Below are positions 8,750-17,537 of a DNA stretch of 64,000 nucleotides, piece after piece. Source of the DNA: an uncultured Tateyamaria sp. (lineage in GTDB: Bacteria; Pseudomonadota; Alphaproteobacteria; Rhodobacterales; Rhodobacteraceae). Each line of letters opens with the position of its first letter. Within the stretch, counting starts at the first letter, position 1. The notes under the pieces are model-generated. The model was not told the origin of the DNA. It saw only the letters and a program-made list of their open reading frames with translations, and did no database searches. Where the stretch lies: positions 62,001 to 126,000 of the forward strand of contig CAJQRC010000004.1 in NCBI GenBank assembly GCA_905480645.1, written 5' to 3'. The position numbers and the translations under genes were made by a program.

Positions 8750-10030
8750 TTACAGTTTTGCTTCCAATGCATCTTCCAATGTCCGCAGACCCGTTTGCGG
8801 CGCTTGTACCAATACTGACATATTTCCAGGCTTATGCTCATTACGAAGCATCTTCATATGAGCTTCCCGCAAGTCGTTCCAACCAAAAACCTCAGACATG
8901 CATGGGTCAATCCGACGTTCGACCATGAGATTATTAGCTGCTGATGCCTGCTGCAGGTGAGCAAAATGACTTCCTTGCAAACGCTTCTGGTGCATCCACA
9001 TATATCGGACGTCAAAAGTACAATTAAAGCCGCTAGTGCCAGCGCAAATCACTACCATACCACCCTTTTTGCAAACAAAAGTTGATACTGGGAAAGTATT
9101 CTCACCAGGGTGTTCGAAAACTATATCTACGTTTACACCCTTGCCAGTGATATCCCAAATAGCTTTTCCAAATTTCCTTGTTTCGTTGAACCAGTCTTTA
9201 TATTCATTGGTGTTAACCGTCGGTAATTGACCCCAACAGTTAAAATCATTTCGGTTCAAAACACCTTTGGCTCCAAGGTCCATCACGAAATTGCGTTTAG
9301 CCTCATCACTGATAACCCCAATCGCATTTGCGCCAGCAGTATTGATTAACTGTATAGCATAAGAGCCCAATCCCCCTGAGGCACCCCATACTAAAACATT
9401 TTGCCCAGGCTTCAAATCGTGAGGTTCGTGCCCAAAAAGCATGCGATAGGCTGTAGCTAGTGTAAGGGTATAGCATGCACTTTCTTCCCATGTGAGATGC
9501 TTTGGACGAGGCATGAGTTGCTGGCTCTGTACGCGTGTGAATTGACCGAAAGATCCATCAGGTGTTTCATAACCCCAAATGCGTTGTGATGGAGAATACA
9601 TTGGATCACCACCATTACAGTGCTCATCATCACCGTCGTCCTGGTTACAGTGGACAACCACTTCGTCTCCAACTTTCCATCGTTTGACCTTATCACCCAA
9701 AGCCCAAACTATACCCGAAGCATCAGATCCTGCGATATGATAGGGTTGCTGATGACCATCAAAAGGGCTGATTGGTGTACCCAAAGCAGCCCAGACGCCA
9801 TTGTAATTAATTCCCGCAGCCATCACCAGAACGAGCACTTCATGACTACCTAATGTTGGGACATCTACAATTTCCTCAAGCATAGCCGTATCAGGTTCGC
9901 CATGTCGCTCCTTGCGGATTACCCAAGCATACATGCTATTGGGTACATAACCCAAGGGAGGCAGTTCTCCAATCTCGTAAAGGTCTTTTTCAGGCGCACT
10001 GTAGGATGAAATGCTTATATCGAGTGCCAT
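8750..10030 (-). CDS. ccr: Crotonyl-CoA carboxylase/reductase
   Basis: Key enzyme of the ethylmalonyl-CoA pathway: NADPH-dependent reductive carboxylation of crotonyl-CoA to (2S)-ethylmalonyl-CoA. It has 426 residues, the normal length. Seen: a medium-chain dehydrogenase fold with N-terminal HIAGSDASGIVWALGDKV, the nucleotide-binding loop VLVWGASGGLGSYAIQL (about 208-224), and the Ccr-type region VFEHPGENTFPVSTFVCKKGGM. The C-terminal HFAHLQQASAANNLM is also typical of Ccr, not of simple quinone reductases. Start is ATG with a strong AGGAGG at spacing 5. It lies 1.9 kb from ecm on the opposite strand, with an acyltransferase gene in between, matching the ccr-ecm neighbourhood known in Rhodobacter. 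Confidence 0.96.
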   Translation of the reverse strand: MALDISISSYSAPEKDLYEIGELPPLGYVPNSMYAWVIRKERHGEPDTAMLEEIVDVPTLGSHEVLVLVMAAGINYNGVWAALGTPISPFDGHQQPYHIAGSDASGIVWALGDKVKRWKVGDEVVVHCNQDDGDDEHCNGGDPMYSPSQRIWGYETPDGSFGQFTRVQSQQLMPRPKHLTWEESACYTLTLATAYRMLFGHEPHDLKPGQNVLVWGASGGLGSYAIQLINTAGANAIGVISDEAKRNFVMDLGAKGVLNRNDFNCWGQLPTVNTNEYKDWFNETRKFGKAIWDITGKGVNVDIVFEHPGENTFPVSTFVCKKGGMVVICAGTSGFNCTFDVRYMWMHQKRLQGSHFAHLQQASAANNLMVERRIDPCMSEVFGWNDLREAHMKMLRNEHKPGNMSVLVQAPQTGLRTLEDALEAKL

Positions 10031-10161
10031 ATCAGCCTCCTAAAAAATAAATTTGCTGCAGTGCAGAGCCACTATCATAAGTAGTGGATATGACGAGTTA
10101 CGTAATAAAGCAACAATAAAAGCTTCTCTTGCGTAATTTTATAACTAAATTGATATAAAAA

Positions 10162-11529
10162 TTAAACTTTGATGACTTTAGCCCTATCCGAGCTATCAAG
10201 CGAATTAGCGTAAAATTGTAGAAGGTCGCGGTTCTCATCAACAACTATCACACCATCATTGTTATCACTGATCATTCCTCGCGATAGCATTTGGCTTAAC
10301 GCTTCAGTCATCTGACTATAAAAAAGCTCTTCATTTTCTTTGAATAATAAACTGTGATCACGCGGCAGCATTTCCCTTGAAGCCTTGACAAGCCTCTCCT
10401 GTAATATTGGACCTTCAACCGATAGGATAACTTTTGCTAGCAAGGGTACTGGCAAAAGTGGCATTACATCTTTAATACGAGCCTCTAGTTCTATAGCTAA
10501 TGGCTCGATCTGGAGTTGGGGTTCAAAAGCACGAAGCGACATTGGTTCACCAAATACGACTGCAGCACTCCCAAACTTTGTAAATCTCCCACTTAGCTTT
10601 TCCCATAATTTGGTAAGCGTGAAAGTCATGATAACAGAAATTTTAGCTTTAAACCGTCGATCTCCACGCTGGCTTGCCGCTATCAACACTCGATCTTCAA
10701 GAACCCAATCATAATTTATCGCAACTGGTACAAAAAAAATATCACGCTCATTTGGGTCATAGTTACCTAATATATATGATAAAAATCCCATTTTAAGAGG
10801 CTTTAGTTTACCATCAACTGTCAGGCCACCTTCCGGAAAAACAGCCTGTGTCACACCTGCGTGCGTTGCCATCTGCACATATCGCGCGAGTACTTTGCGA
10901 TAGAGTGTACCTTCAGATTTATGGCTTACAAAATAAGCTCCCATGGATTTTATCAAACGGCTAAGTGGCCAGACTCGGGCCCATTCTCCAACGGCATAGC
11001 TGAGTGCAGACGCTTGCGCCGCAAGATAAGTCACTAAAACATAATCCATGTTGCTACGGTGATTCATAACAAATACGACGGTGGCGTCAGAAGGTATCCT
11101 TCGTATATATTCATCATTTTGGAGACCAGTATGGACATTGTATAAAGCTGTAGCCAACCATCGTGCAGCACGTATACCAATCCCAAAATAAGCAAATGCT
11201 GAAAAGCCAGGTACTATCTCGCGAGCATAACTACGGGCCTGCTCAAAAGCCACGTTTTCAGGTATCTCATTAATATTAGCATGATCTGAAATTGCCTGAG
11301 CTACCTGTGGGTCATAAATTAATCTCTGGATCATGTCGTAACGTTTTACTAACTTAAATGGGTTGATAGGGCGCGTTAATCGCCTGTTAATACGAGCAAC
11401 AGCTTTTTCCAAACGACGACGAAAAAACCACCTGACAGATGGCAAAAGCAAGTGAGTCAACGCAGTGAACGTTGCAAATAGCAATATCAGCGCAAATAAC
11501 CAAATGGGAAGTTCTATTGTTTGCATCAT
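10162..11529 (-). CDS. 1-acyl-glycerol-3-phosphate / glycerol-3-phosphate acyltransferase family protein
   Basis: Membrane-associated acyltransferase of about 455 residues. N-terminal hydrophobic helix (about 9-30) is followed by a basic segment. The PlsC/PlsB catalytic block is present: NHRSNMD (HX4D, about 157-163) and FPEGGLTVDG (about 232-241), where the usual FPEGTR reads FPEGG as in PlsB-type enzymes. It is longer than PlsC (about 240) and shorter than E. coli PlsB (807). The family sits beside ccr in Rhodobacterales; whether this reflects acyl-CoA metabolism or chance is unknown. The start is ambiguous: GTG 11532, ATG 11529 or ATG 11526 all overlap an AGGTGAT ribosome-binding sequence. 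Confidence 0.85.
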   Translation of the reverse strand: MMQTIELPIWLFALILLFATFTALTHLLLPSVRWFFRRRLEKAVARINRRLTRPINPFKLVKRYDMIQRLIYDPQVAQAISDHANINEIPENVAFEQARSYAREIVPGFSAFAYFGIGIRAARWLATALYNVHTGLQNDEYIRRIPSDATVVFVMNHRSNMDYVLVTYLAAQASALSYAVGEWARVWPLSRLIKSMGAYFVSHKSEGTLYRKVLARYVQMATHAGVTQAVFPEGGLTVDGKLKPLKMGFLSYILGNYDPNERDIFFVPVAINYDWVLEDRVLIAASQRGDRRFKAKISVIMTFTLTKLWEKLSGRFTKFGSAAVVFGEPMSLRAFEPQLQIEPLAIELEARIKDVMPLLPVPLLAKVILSVEGPILQERLVKASREMLPRDHSLLFKENEELFYSQMTEALSQMLSRGMISDNNDGVIVVDENRDLLQFYANSLDSSDRAKVIKV

Positions 11530-11532
11530 CAC

Positions 11533-11938
11533 CTAAACTCATAAATCAAACCTTTGAAAAAAAACAGACAGTTTGCATGTATGTTAAACAATAAAGCTTG
11601 ACCAAACCTTCAATAATAAATTGCAAATTATAATTGTCTGATAAGAACGCTGATGTTTAGTCAACACTATTCCAGAAGGAATTTTCTGACCAAAATTTGC
11701 GAGGTAATTCGTAGCTTTCCTGTAAAAATTTAAATTTGGTGGTAACACGAGTATTACCCAGAAAAGCGCATTATCTTTGCGGCTAATGAAAAACTTAAGG
11801 CGTTATGTTTTTCTACAACCAAAGAAAGATAGCTGCACTGCGGCAATTGCCACGTTGCGCACATTTGACAACAATATATAATTACTTATATCTGGTTAAA
11901 AAAGTAATATTATTACTCAATAGATTCGGCAGATCGTC
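11533..11938. other. Divergent intergenic region between acyltransferase and ecm
   Basis: AT-rich stretch of about 405 bp that must carry promoters for the minus-strand acyltransferase gene and for ecm. A single TTGCAA-type palindrome (ATTGCAAAT, near 11620-11630) resembles half-sites reported for short-chain acyl-CoA regulators of the PccR/ScfR type, but only one is visible. No cobalamin riboswitch pattern was seen, and no convincing small ORF. Confidence 0.5.
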
Positions 11939-13900
11939 ATGACCCAGAAAGACCAACCTTGGCTAATTCGCACCTACGCAGGACACTCGACCGCTACAGC
12001 ATCAAATGCTCTGTATCGATCTAACTTAGCCAAAGGTCAGACAGGGCTTAGCGTTGCCTTCGACTTACCAACTCAGACCGGTTATGACAGCGATCATGAG
12101 TTAGCTCATGGCGAAGTTGGTAAAGTTGGCGTTCCGATTGCTCACTTGGGAGATATGCGCGAACTATTTAAAGAAATCCCGCTGGAACAAATGAATACAT
12201 CGATGACAATCAATGCTACAGCGCCTTGGTTATTATCGTTGTACATCGCCGTAGCTGAAGAGCAGGGAGCGGATCTATCTGCGCTTAAGGGTACAGTTCA
12301 AAATGACCTGATCAAAGAGTATCTCAGCCGCGGAACCTATATATGTCCACCAAAACCATCTTTAAAAATGATCGCAGATGTAGCTGAGTACTGTTATTAT
12401 CATGTTCCAAAATGGAACCCCATGAACGTTTGCTCATACCACCTGCAGGAAGCGGGTGCGACCCCAGAGCAAGAACTCTCTTTTGCAATTGCCACCGCTA
12501 CAGCGGTTCTAGATGAGCTCAAACCTCGGATTGATAAAGCAGATTTTCCAGCAGTAGTGAGTCGGATTTCGTTTTTCGTTAATGCAGGCATTCGGTTTGT
12601 TACCGAAATGTGTAAGATGCGCGCCTTTGTCGATTTGTGGGACGAAATATGCGAGCACCGATATGGTGTCAGCGATCCAAAATTGCGCCGCTTCCGATAT
12701 GGCGTACAAGTAAACTCTCTTGGACTGACAGAACAGCAACCTGAAAACAACGTTTACCGTATCTTGATAGAAATGTTAGCAGTAACACTTTCAAAAAAAG
12801 CCCGGGCAAGAGCGATTCAACTACCAGCTTGGAATGAAGCTTTAGGTTTACCGAGACCATGGGACCAACAATGGTCAATGCGTATGCAACAAATTATGGC
12901 TCATGAAACAGATCTGTTAGAATTTGACGACCTTTTTGACGGCAATCCAACTATCGACATGAAAGTCGAAGCATTAAAAGATGGTGCTCGCTCCGAATTA
13001 AGTAGTCTTGACAAGATGGGGGGGGCAATTGCGGCAATCGACTACATGAAAACTCAATTGGTCAGCTCTAACTCAGACCGTTTGGCTCGAATAGAGACAG
13101 GTGAGACCGTCATAGTCGGCGTTAACAAATATCAAGCCGGTGAACTTTCTCCACTAATGACCGGAGACGGAGGCATCATGATTGTTGATCCCAAAGTTGA
13201 ACAAGAGCAGATAAAACGTCTAGAGGCATGGCGATCCTCACGTAACAATAGTGCCGTGCAATCGGCATTGATGAAATTAAAAGAGGCCGCTGCGACTGGA
13301 GAAAATATTATGCCAACATCTATAGTAGCCGCCCGTGTAGGGGTAACAACTGGTGAATGGGCTGCACAGATGAGAGATGTTTACGGAGGATACCGTGGAC
13401 CAACTGGTATTGGGTTAGGACAGTCCAATATGACAGAAAAGTTGGATGACCTACGCTCTGCTGTTGATGCAGTAAGTGATAAGCTTGGCCGCCGACTAAA
13501 ATTCCTTGTTGGAAAGCCTGGTCTTGATGGACATTCGAATGGTGCTGAGCAAATTGCAGTTCGCGCACGAGATTGTGGCATGGATATTACCTATGAAGGC
13601 ATCCGCCTAACGCCTGAGGAAATTGTAACTGCAGCACACGAATGCGCAGCCCATGTGGTTGGTCTATCAATCTTAAGTGGTAGTCATATTGCATTAGTTA
13701 AGGAGCTCATGGAACGCATGCATACAACGGGATTAAGCCATATTCCGGTAATAGTAGGTGGTATTATCCCGAATGATGATGCAAATCGCCTAAGAGATAT
13801 GGGTGTTGCTCGCGTTTATACCCCTAAAGACTTTGAATTAAACACAATCATGACAGACATTGTAATATTAGCAGAGCCAAAATCTTTAGCGCTACAGTAA
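11939..13900 (+). CDS. ecm: Ethylmalonyl-CoA mutase, cobalamin-dependent
   Basis: Converts (2R)-ethylmalonyl-CoA to methylsuccinyl-CoA in the ethylmalonyl-CoA pathway, using adenosylcobalamin. It has 653 residues: a substrate-binding TIM barrel (about 1-510) and a C-terminal B12 domain. The barrel begins TYAGHSTATASNALYRSNL, the mutase-family phosphate/CoA grip region. The B12-binding DxHxxG motif is DGHSNG (530-535, His532 as lower axial ligand), followed by SILSGSH and IVGGIIP. It is a single polypeptide, unlike the two-chain methylmalonyl-CoA mutases, and the context with ccr selects ecm over methylmalonyl-CoA mutase. The ribosome-binding sequence before 11939 is weak. The host must make or import B12. 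Confidence 0.95.
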   Translation: MTQKDQPWLIRTYAGHSTATASNALYRSNLAKGQTGLSVAFDLPTQTGYDSDHELAHGEVGKVGVPIAHLGDMRELFKEIPLEQMNTSMTINATAPWLLSLYIAVAEEQGADLSALKGTVQNDLIKEYLSRGTYICPPKPSLKMIADVAEYCYYHVPKWNPMNVCSYHLQEAGATPEQELSFAIATATAVLDELKPRIDKADFPAVVSRISFFVNAGIRFVTEMCKMRAFVDLWDEICEHRYGVSDPKLRRFRYGVQVNSLGLTEQQPENNVYRILIEMLAVTLSKKARARAIQLPAWNEALGLPRPWDQQWSMRMQQIMAHETDLLEFDDLFDGNPTIDMKVEALKDGARSELSSLDKMGGAIAAIDYMKTQLVSSNSDRLARIETGETVIVGVNKYQAGELSPLMTGDGGIMIVDPKVEQEQIKRLEAWRSSRNNSAVQSALMKLKEAAATGENIMPTSIVAARVGVTTGEWAAQMRDVYGGYRGPTGIGLGQSNMTEKLDDLRSAVDAVSDKLGRRLKFLVGKPGLDGHSNGAEQIAVRARDCGMDITYEGIRLTPEEIVTAAHECAAHVVGLSILSGSHIALVKELMERMHTTGLSHIPVIVGGIIPNDDANRLRDMGVARVYTPKDFELNTIMTDIVILAEPKSLALQ

Positions 13901-14171
13901 TTTGTTTTTAAATTAAAAATTAAATAAATAGCTATATACGCCAAACACATGTTACTAATTTACGAAAAAAGCATAGGAAATAATAATACCAATGTCCGGA
14001 TAACCTTAGTTACCCACGAAACCTAAGCAAATTTTTACGCTTTTTTATTGACCTCGCGCAACTTATAATCATCCTTCAATTAGTAATCAATTTATCAAGT
14101 CGGATTTTCATCTCGAAAAATCTGAATCTTTTATTACAAATTTAATGACTTACTTCGTAATGGAGATAGCT

Positions 14172-14882
14172 ATGACCATCCATATCAGCGCTAAACAGGA
14201 AGATATTGCAGACACCGTGCTTATGCCTGGTGACCCTTACCGTGCGAAGTGGGCAGCAGAAACATTTCTTACAAACGTGAAATTAGTAAATGAAGTCAGA
14301 GGCATGCTTGGCTTTACTGGAATTTGGAACGGAAACTCCGTGACTATCCAAGGATCCGGTATGGGTATGCCATCTCTGTCGATCTATGCTAATGAATTGA
14401 TTAAAGATTATGGTGTGAAAACTTTGATCCGCATAGGGTCCTGTGGCGGAATGCAACCGTATGTAGGCATTCGTGATATCATATTAGCAATGACTGCAAC
14501 TACGATAAACTCTCCATCTTCTTCCATTTTTAATGAAATAAATTTTGCGCCCTGTGCAGATTATGGACTATTGACTGCAGCAGTTCTTGCTGCACGGGCG
14601 AAAAGAGCAAAAATACACGTTGGCGGTATTTACTCATCAGATATTTTTTATTCAGAGCGATCTGACTTGGACGATCAAATGGTGCGCCATGGTATCTTGG
14701 GTGTAGAAATGGAAGCCGCAGAACTTTATACGCTTGCCGCCCGTTATGGTCGTCGCGCGCTAGCAGTTCTCACAGTTAGTGACCACCTACAAACGGGTGC
14801 AGCATTGCCACCCAACGATCGAGAGAAAACCTTTGCAGAAATGGTGGAAATAGCGCTAGAGGCCGCCTTTGAAAAAGAATGA
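14172..14882 (+). CDS. deoD: Purine-nucleoside phosphorylase, DeoD type
   Basis: Hexameric PNP that phosphorolyses purine (deoxy)nucleosides to base and (deoxy)ribose-1-phosphate in the cytoplasm. At 236 residues it is collinear with E. coli Deo[13 protein letters not shown] (phosphate loop), [51 protein letters not shown] and TVSDHLQTG (catalytic Asp of the SD motif). The ATG at 14172 is chosen because GGAG lies about 6 nt upstream and the product then matches the family N-terminus; ATGs at 14145 and 14160 would add nine or four unmatched residues. Stand-alone gene, plausibly serving the same nucleosides imported by the BMP transporter. Confidence 0.94.
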   Translation: MTIHISAKQEDIADTVLMPGDPYRAKWAAETFLTNVKLVNEVRGMLGFTGIWNGNSVTIQGSGMGMPSLSIYANELIKDYGVKTLIRIGSCGGMQPYVGIRDIILAMTATTINSPSSSIFNEINFAPCADYGLLTAAVLAARAKRAKIHVGGIYSSDIFYSERSDLDDQMVRHGILGVEMEAAELYTLAARYGRRALAVLTVSDHLQTGAALPPNDREKTFAEMVEIALEAAFEKE

Positions 14883-14963
14883 ATATTTTTGCAAAAAGAG
14901 TTAGGCCTTTATAATTTTGAAAACCTGCAAGATGTATCGAAAAATACTAATACTGGCATTACT

Positions 14964-15809
14964 CTACAAATTTCCATGTGTCCGGTCATACCCATTAACT
15001 GACGGAAATATCCAATCTTCCAACACTTTTGGATCTGGCGCAAAAACTTCAATCAAGAGTGGATAACAATGTGTTGCATCAGATGAATGCTCAGAAGCAC
15101 AATTACCACCAGGGCAAGCGCTAAGGGCGCCTAATAAATCAATTTCTGCAAAAAATTCGATGAAATCACCAGGTCGCACAGGAGATGCTTTCATGAAATA
15201 TTGACCCGTATCTCGCGTAAATCCAGTACACATAAATACATTAAGTACATCGTGCACGTAATCCTCAGCGTCATGCAACGAATACCCAGTGTGATCCGCT
15301 AATGCACGTGTCAAGTTTGAGTGGCAACAATGATGATAGTGACCGCCTTTAAGCAGGTTACCAGTGTATGGGTCACATCTTGTTCCGATTACATCGTGTA
15401 CGGCACCTCCAAATTCATCAATACCGTACCAACTTAGTGTATCTTCAATAATCGTCGCCATTGGACGGAGCGTTGGAAAATTACTCCACATCCGCTCACC
15501 TAAGGAAAGATGCGTGCCGTGAAGTGCGCGAGTTTTTCCAGAGTAAAAACATTCACTCAAATTCTTGGAATTCCAAAGGTTTAGGTCCCCCACCTGCGGA
15601 CCATCTATAGATGTAATCCGAAACACTGACCCAGCTGAAACGGTAAAGCACCTAGCTTCACGAGGAGGAATTATCGTTTCATCAGTCTTGGTCAACCGCT
15701 CACTTAAACGCCTATAAATCTCCATATTAGGTTTTGGTAGCGTTTCATTTGGATAGCAAATAACTGGTTTAATTGCTCGTCTTACATCAGCGTCAACAGG
15801 AACTTTCAT
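14964..15809 (-). CDS. DUF1989 (urea carboxylase-associated) family protein
   Basis: Protein of 281 residues in the DUF1989 family, often found with urea carboxylase/allophanate hydrolase genes as urea amidolyase-associated proteins. Seen: GDLNLWNS near residue 75, RCDPYTGNLLKGGHYHHCCHSNLTRAL with clustered Cys and His that could bind metal, and DVLNVFMCTGFTRDTGQYF, then a C-terminal region with CPGGNCASEHSSDATHCYPLLIEVF. No urea carboxylase gene is nearby, so its role is open. The ATG at 15809 follows GAGGG at 5 nt; an upstream TTG at 15821 is less likely. Convergent with deoD, 82 bp apart. Confidence 0.82.
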   Translation of the reverse strand: MKVPVDADVRRAIKPVICYPNETLPKPNMEIYRRLSERLTKTDETIIPPREARCFTVSAGSVFRITSIDGPQVGDLNLWNSKNLSECFYSGKTRALHGTHLSLGERMWSNFPTLRPMATIIEDTLSWYGIDEFGGAVHDVIGTRCDPYTGNLLKGGHYHHCCHSNLTRALADHTGYSLHDAEDYVHDVLNVFMCTGFTRDTGQYFMKASPVRPGDFIEFFAEIDLLGALSACPGGNCASEHSSDATHCYPLLIEVFAPDPKVLEDWIFPSVNGYDRTHGNL

Positions 15810-16196
15810 GTGTACCCTCAAATATTAGGCATAATTTGCAATCACCATATAAATTCCACCTCAACTTAGTATAGTATAAAAACTTTATTTTGGCATTTCT
15901 AAAACTTTGGACCCACTCAAAGACGTCGGATAAAGAACGGTCGGGAGTGACCGTAATAGTCTGAAGAGCCAACAATTCATGCATAGCAATTAGTGACTGG
16001 TTCTTTTGGGGAACTATCCTGCTCAGAACACATATTTGACCAATACAAACGGCGGAAAACCAATTTTTAAATTTACGGTAGGTATTAACTGATGCTGTTG
16101 CCGTTTCCAGAGCATAGAGGCGCTAAGTTATTAGTAACTTTAATTAATGAGACTCGTCGACATAAAACTAACCCACGTAGCGCAAAGTAAATTCAA
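15810..16196. other. Intergenic region between DUF1989 gene and sdhB
   Basis: About 390 bp. It holds the DUF1989 promoter region and the 3' end of the sdh transcript. A small AT-rich hairpin AAGTTA-TTAG-TAACTT lies at 16125-16140; it could end the sdh message but is weak. A minus-strand 63-codon reading frame (15793-15984) beginning MHELLALQTITVTPDRSLSD looks somewhat protein-like but overlaps the DUF1989 start and has no support. Confidence 0.4.
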
Positions 16197-16976
16197 TCAA
16201 ATTGTTCTCTCTAACATCATTTTCTTTATATTCGCGATCGCTTTGGCTGGATTCAGACCTTTGGGGCAGGTTTTGGCGCAATTCATGATAGTATGACAGC
16301 GGTACAATTTAAAAGGATCTTCGAGATCATCCAAACGTTCGCCAGTAGCTTCGTCCCGACTGTCAATAATCCAACGATATGCGTGTAATAACGCAGCTGG
16401 ACCAAGGTAACGATCGCCATTCCACCAATAACTGGGGCAGGATGTTGAGCAGCAAGCACACATCACGCATTCGTAAAGACCGTCGAGCTTAGAACGATCA
16501 TCTACGGACTGTCGCCATTCTTTTGCGGGACGGTTTGTCCTTGTTTCCAACCACGGCATAATTGAAGCGTGTTGCGCATAAAAATGTGTTAGGTCTGGAA
16601 TGAGATCTTTAATTACAGACATGTGCGGCAGAGGATAGATTTTCACGTCACCCTTCACATCATCTATTCCATAGATACAAGCTAATGTATTAATCCCGTC
16701 GATGTTCATTGCACACGAACCGCAAATACCCTCACGACAAGATCGACGGAATGTCAGCGTCGGATCTATCTCATTTTTAATTTTAATTAACGCATCAAGG
16801 ATCATTGGACCGCAGGTATCAATATCTACCCAATAATTATCAACTTGGGGGTTTTTCCCATCATCCGGATTCCAGCGATAAATACTAAATTTACGCAGGT
16901 TATTAGCACCTGCCGGTTTGGGCCAAGTGATCCCAGTTTGGACACGGGAATTTTTGGGAAGCGTCAACTGAACCAT
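16197..16976 (-). CDS. sdhB: Succinate dehydrogenase iron-sulfur subunit
   Basis: Electron-transfer subunit of complex II, 259 residues, peripheral on the cytoplasmic face of the membrane. All cluster ligands are present: CREGICGSC plus a later Cys in NTLACI for the 2Fe-2S centre, [16 protein letters not shown] for the 4Fe-4S centre, and [17 protein letters not shown] completing the 3Fe-4S and 4Fe-4S sites. ATG 16976 has AGGAGA upstream. It is the last gene of the sdh operon and is separated from sdhA by two small genes instead of following directly. Confidence 0.97.
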   Translation of the reverse strand: MVQLTLPKNSRVQTGITWPKPAGANNLRKFSIYRWNPDDGKNPQVDNYWVDIDTCGPMILDALIKIKNEIDPTLTFRRSCREGICGSCAMNIDGINTLACIYGIDDVKGDVKIYPLPHMSVIKDLIPDLTHFYAQHASIMPWLETRTNRPAKEWRQSVDDRSKLDGLYECVMCACCSTSCPSYWWNGDRYLGPAALLHAYRWIIDSRDEATGERLDDLEDPFKLYRCHTIMNCAKTCPKGLNPAKAIANIKKMMLERTI

Positions 16977-16989
16977 TTTAATTCTCCTA

Positions 16990-17319
16990 TTACCCAGCCG
17001 AAATACTTTCGGCCGTTGTATTAATGCATGTTTGTGTTTCAGTGCGCTCCATCACTGTAGTTGTCAAAGCAACCGTAGCTTGATCAATGCCAGTAACAGC
17101 ATCTCCCGCAAAACGACGCAGCTCCCACAAATCAGAGTTTTTAACTATACAGTCTGCAGTATTTGTAACAGCAGGCTTCGAAACTTCGGGCACATAGAGC
17201 ACAAGAACTTCAGACACAGCAGCCGTAGCACTACGATTTGCTAAACTATTCGCTACCGTTGTTGTATCTTCGCAGGCACAAACAAAAAAAGTTACTACAA
17301 ACAAACTGCCTCGTATCAT
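16990..17319 (-). CDS. Small putative lipoprotein encoded within the sdh operon
   Basis: Protein of 109 residues with a hydrophobic N-terminus and a lipobox-like FFVCAC (about 11-16), so probably exported and possibly lipid-anchored. A conserved-looking core [26 protein letters not shown] and a second Cys (TQTCI) suggest a disulfide in the periplasm. Related small proteins occur at this position, between sdhA and sdhB, in other Rhodobacterales (recalled, not searched). Its ATG overlaps the stop of the preceding small gene (ATGA), and sdhB starts 13 nt after it, so it is co-translated with complex II. Function unknown; an assembly or stability factor is a guess from position. Confidence 0.72.
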   Translation of the reverse strand: MIRGSLFVVTFFVCACEDTTTVANSLANRSATAAVSEVLVLYVPEVSKPAVTNTADCIVKNSDLWELRRFAGDAVTGIDQATVALTTTVMERTETQTCINTTAESISAG

Positions 17320-17531
17320 GTCAGACCAACCTGCGAATATAACATAGAAACTGGCGGAAAAGCACGATCTGCTGCTTCAGAAAAGACGCAACCTAGAAAC
17401 TCAATCAGCCCAAAAATATCATTAATAACGCCGATAAAATATACTCTAGCTAACGACCCTAAAATCCCACAACCTGAGGGACCTTTATCAGATACAACAG
17501 CAACAACCTTAATGTATAAAGCATGATCCAT
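17316..17531 (-). CDS. Small hydrophobic protein of unknown function between sdhA and sdhB
   Basis: Reading frame of 71 codons starting 6 nt after the sdhA stop and overlapping the next small gene by ATGA. The product is hydrophobic in the middle (VYFIGVINDIFGLIEFLGCVF, about 30-50), suggesting one membrane helix. No domain recognised. Evidence that it is real: same strand, tight spacing, stop-start overlap, and the presence of small genes at this place in related genomes. Evidence against: no clear ribosome-binding sequence at its ATG. Confidence 0.55.
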   Translation of the reverse strand: MDHALYIKVVAVVSDKGPSGCGILGSLARVYFIGVINDIFGLIEFLGCVFSEAADRAFPPVSMLYSQVGLT

Positions 17532-17537
17532 TACAAA

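Noticed and set aside
11933-11938. Cobalamin riboswitch before the B12-dependent ecm
   Set aside because: No B12-box-like conserved segment or long structured leader could be seen in the 11533-11938 gap.
13901-13935. Terminator after ecm (TTTTTAAATTAAAAA)
   Set aside because: Stem is purely A/T and short; likely too unstable to terminate.
14048-14069. TTGACC and TATAAT upstream of deoD
   Set aside because: Only 10 bp separate the hexamers, too short for a sigma-70 promoter; the TATAAT may still serve as a -10 with another -35.
15793-15984. 63-codon minus-strand frame before the DUF1989 gene
   Set aside because: Part of it looks protein-like (ITVTPDRSLSDVFEWVQSF) but it overlaps the DUF1989 start in another frame and ends without any partner; a relic cannot be excluded but is not supported.
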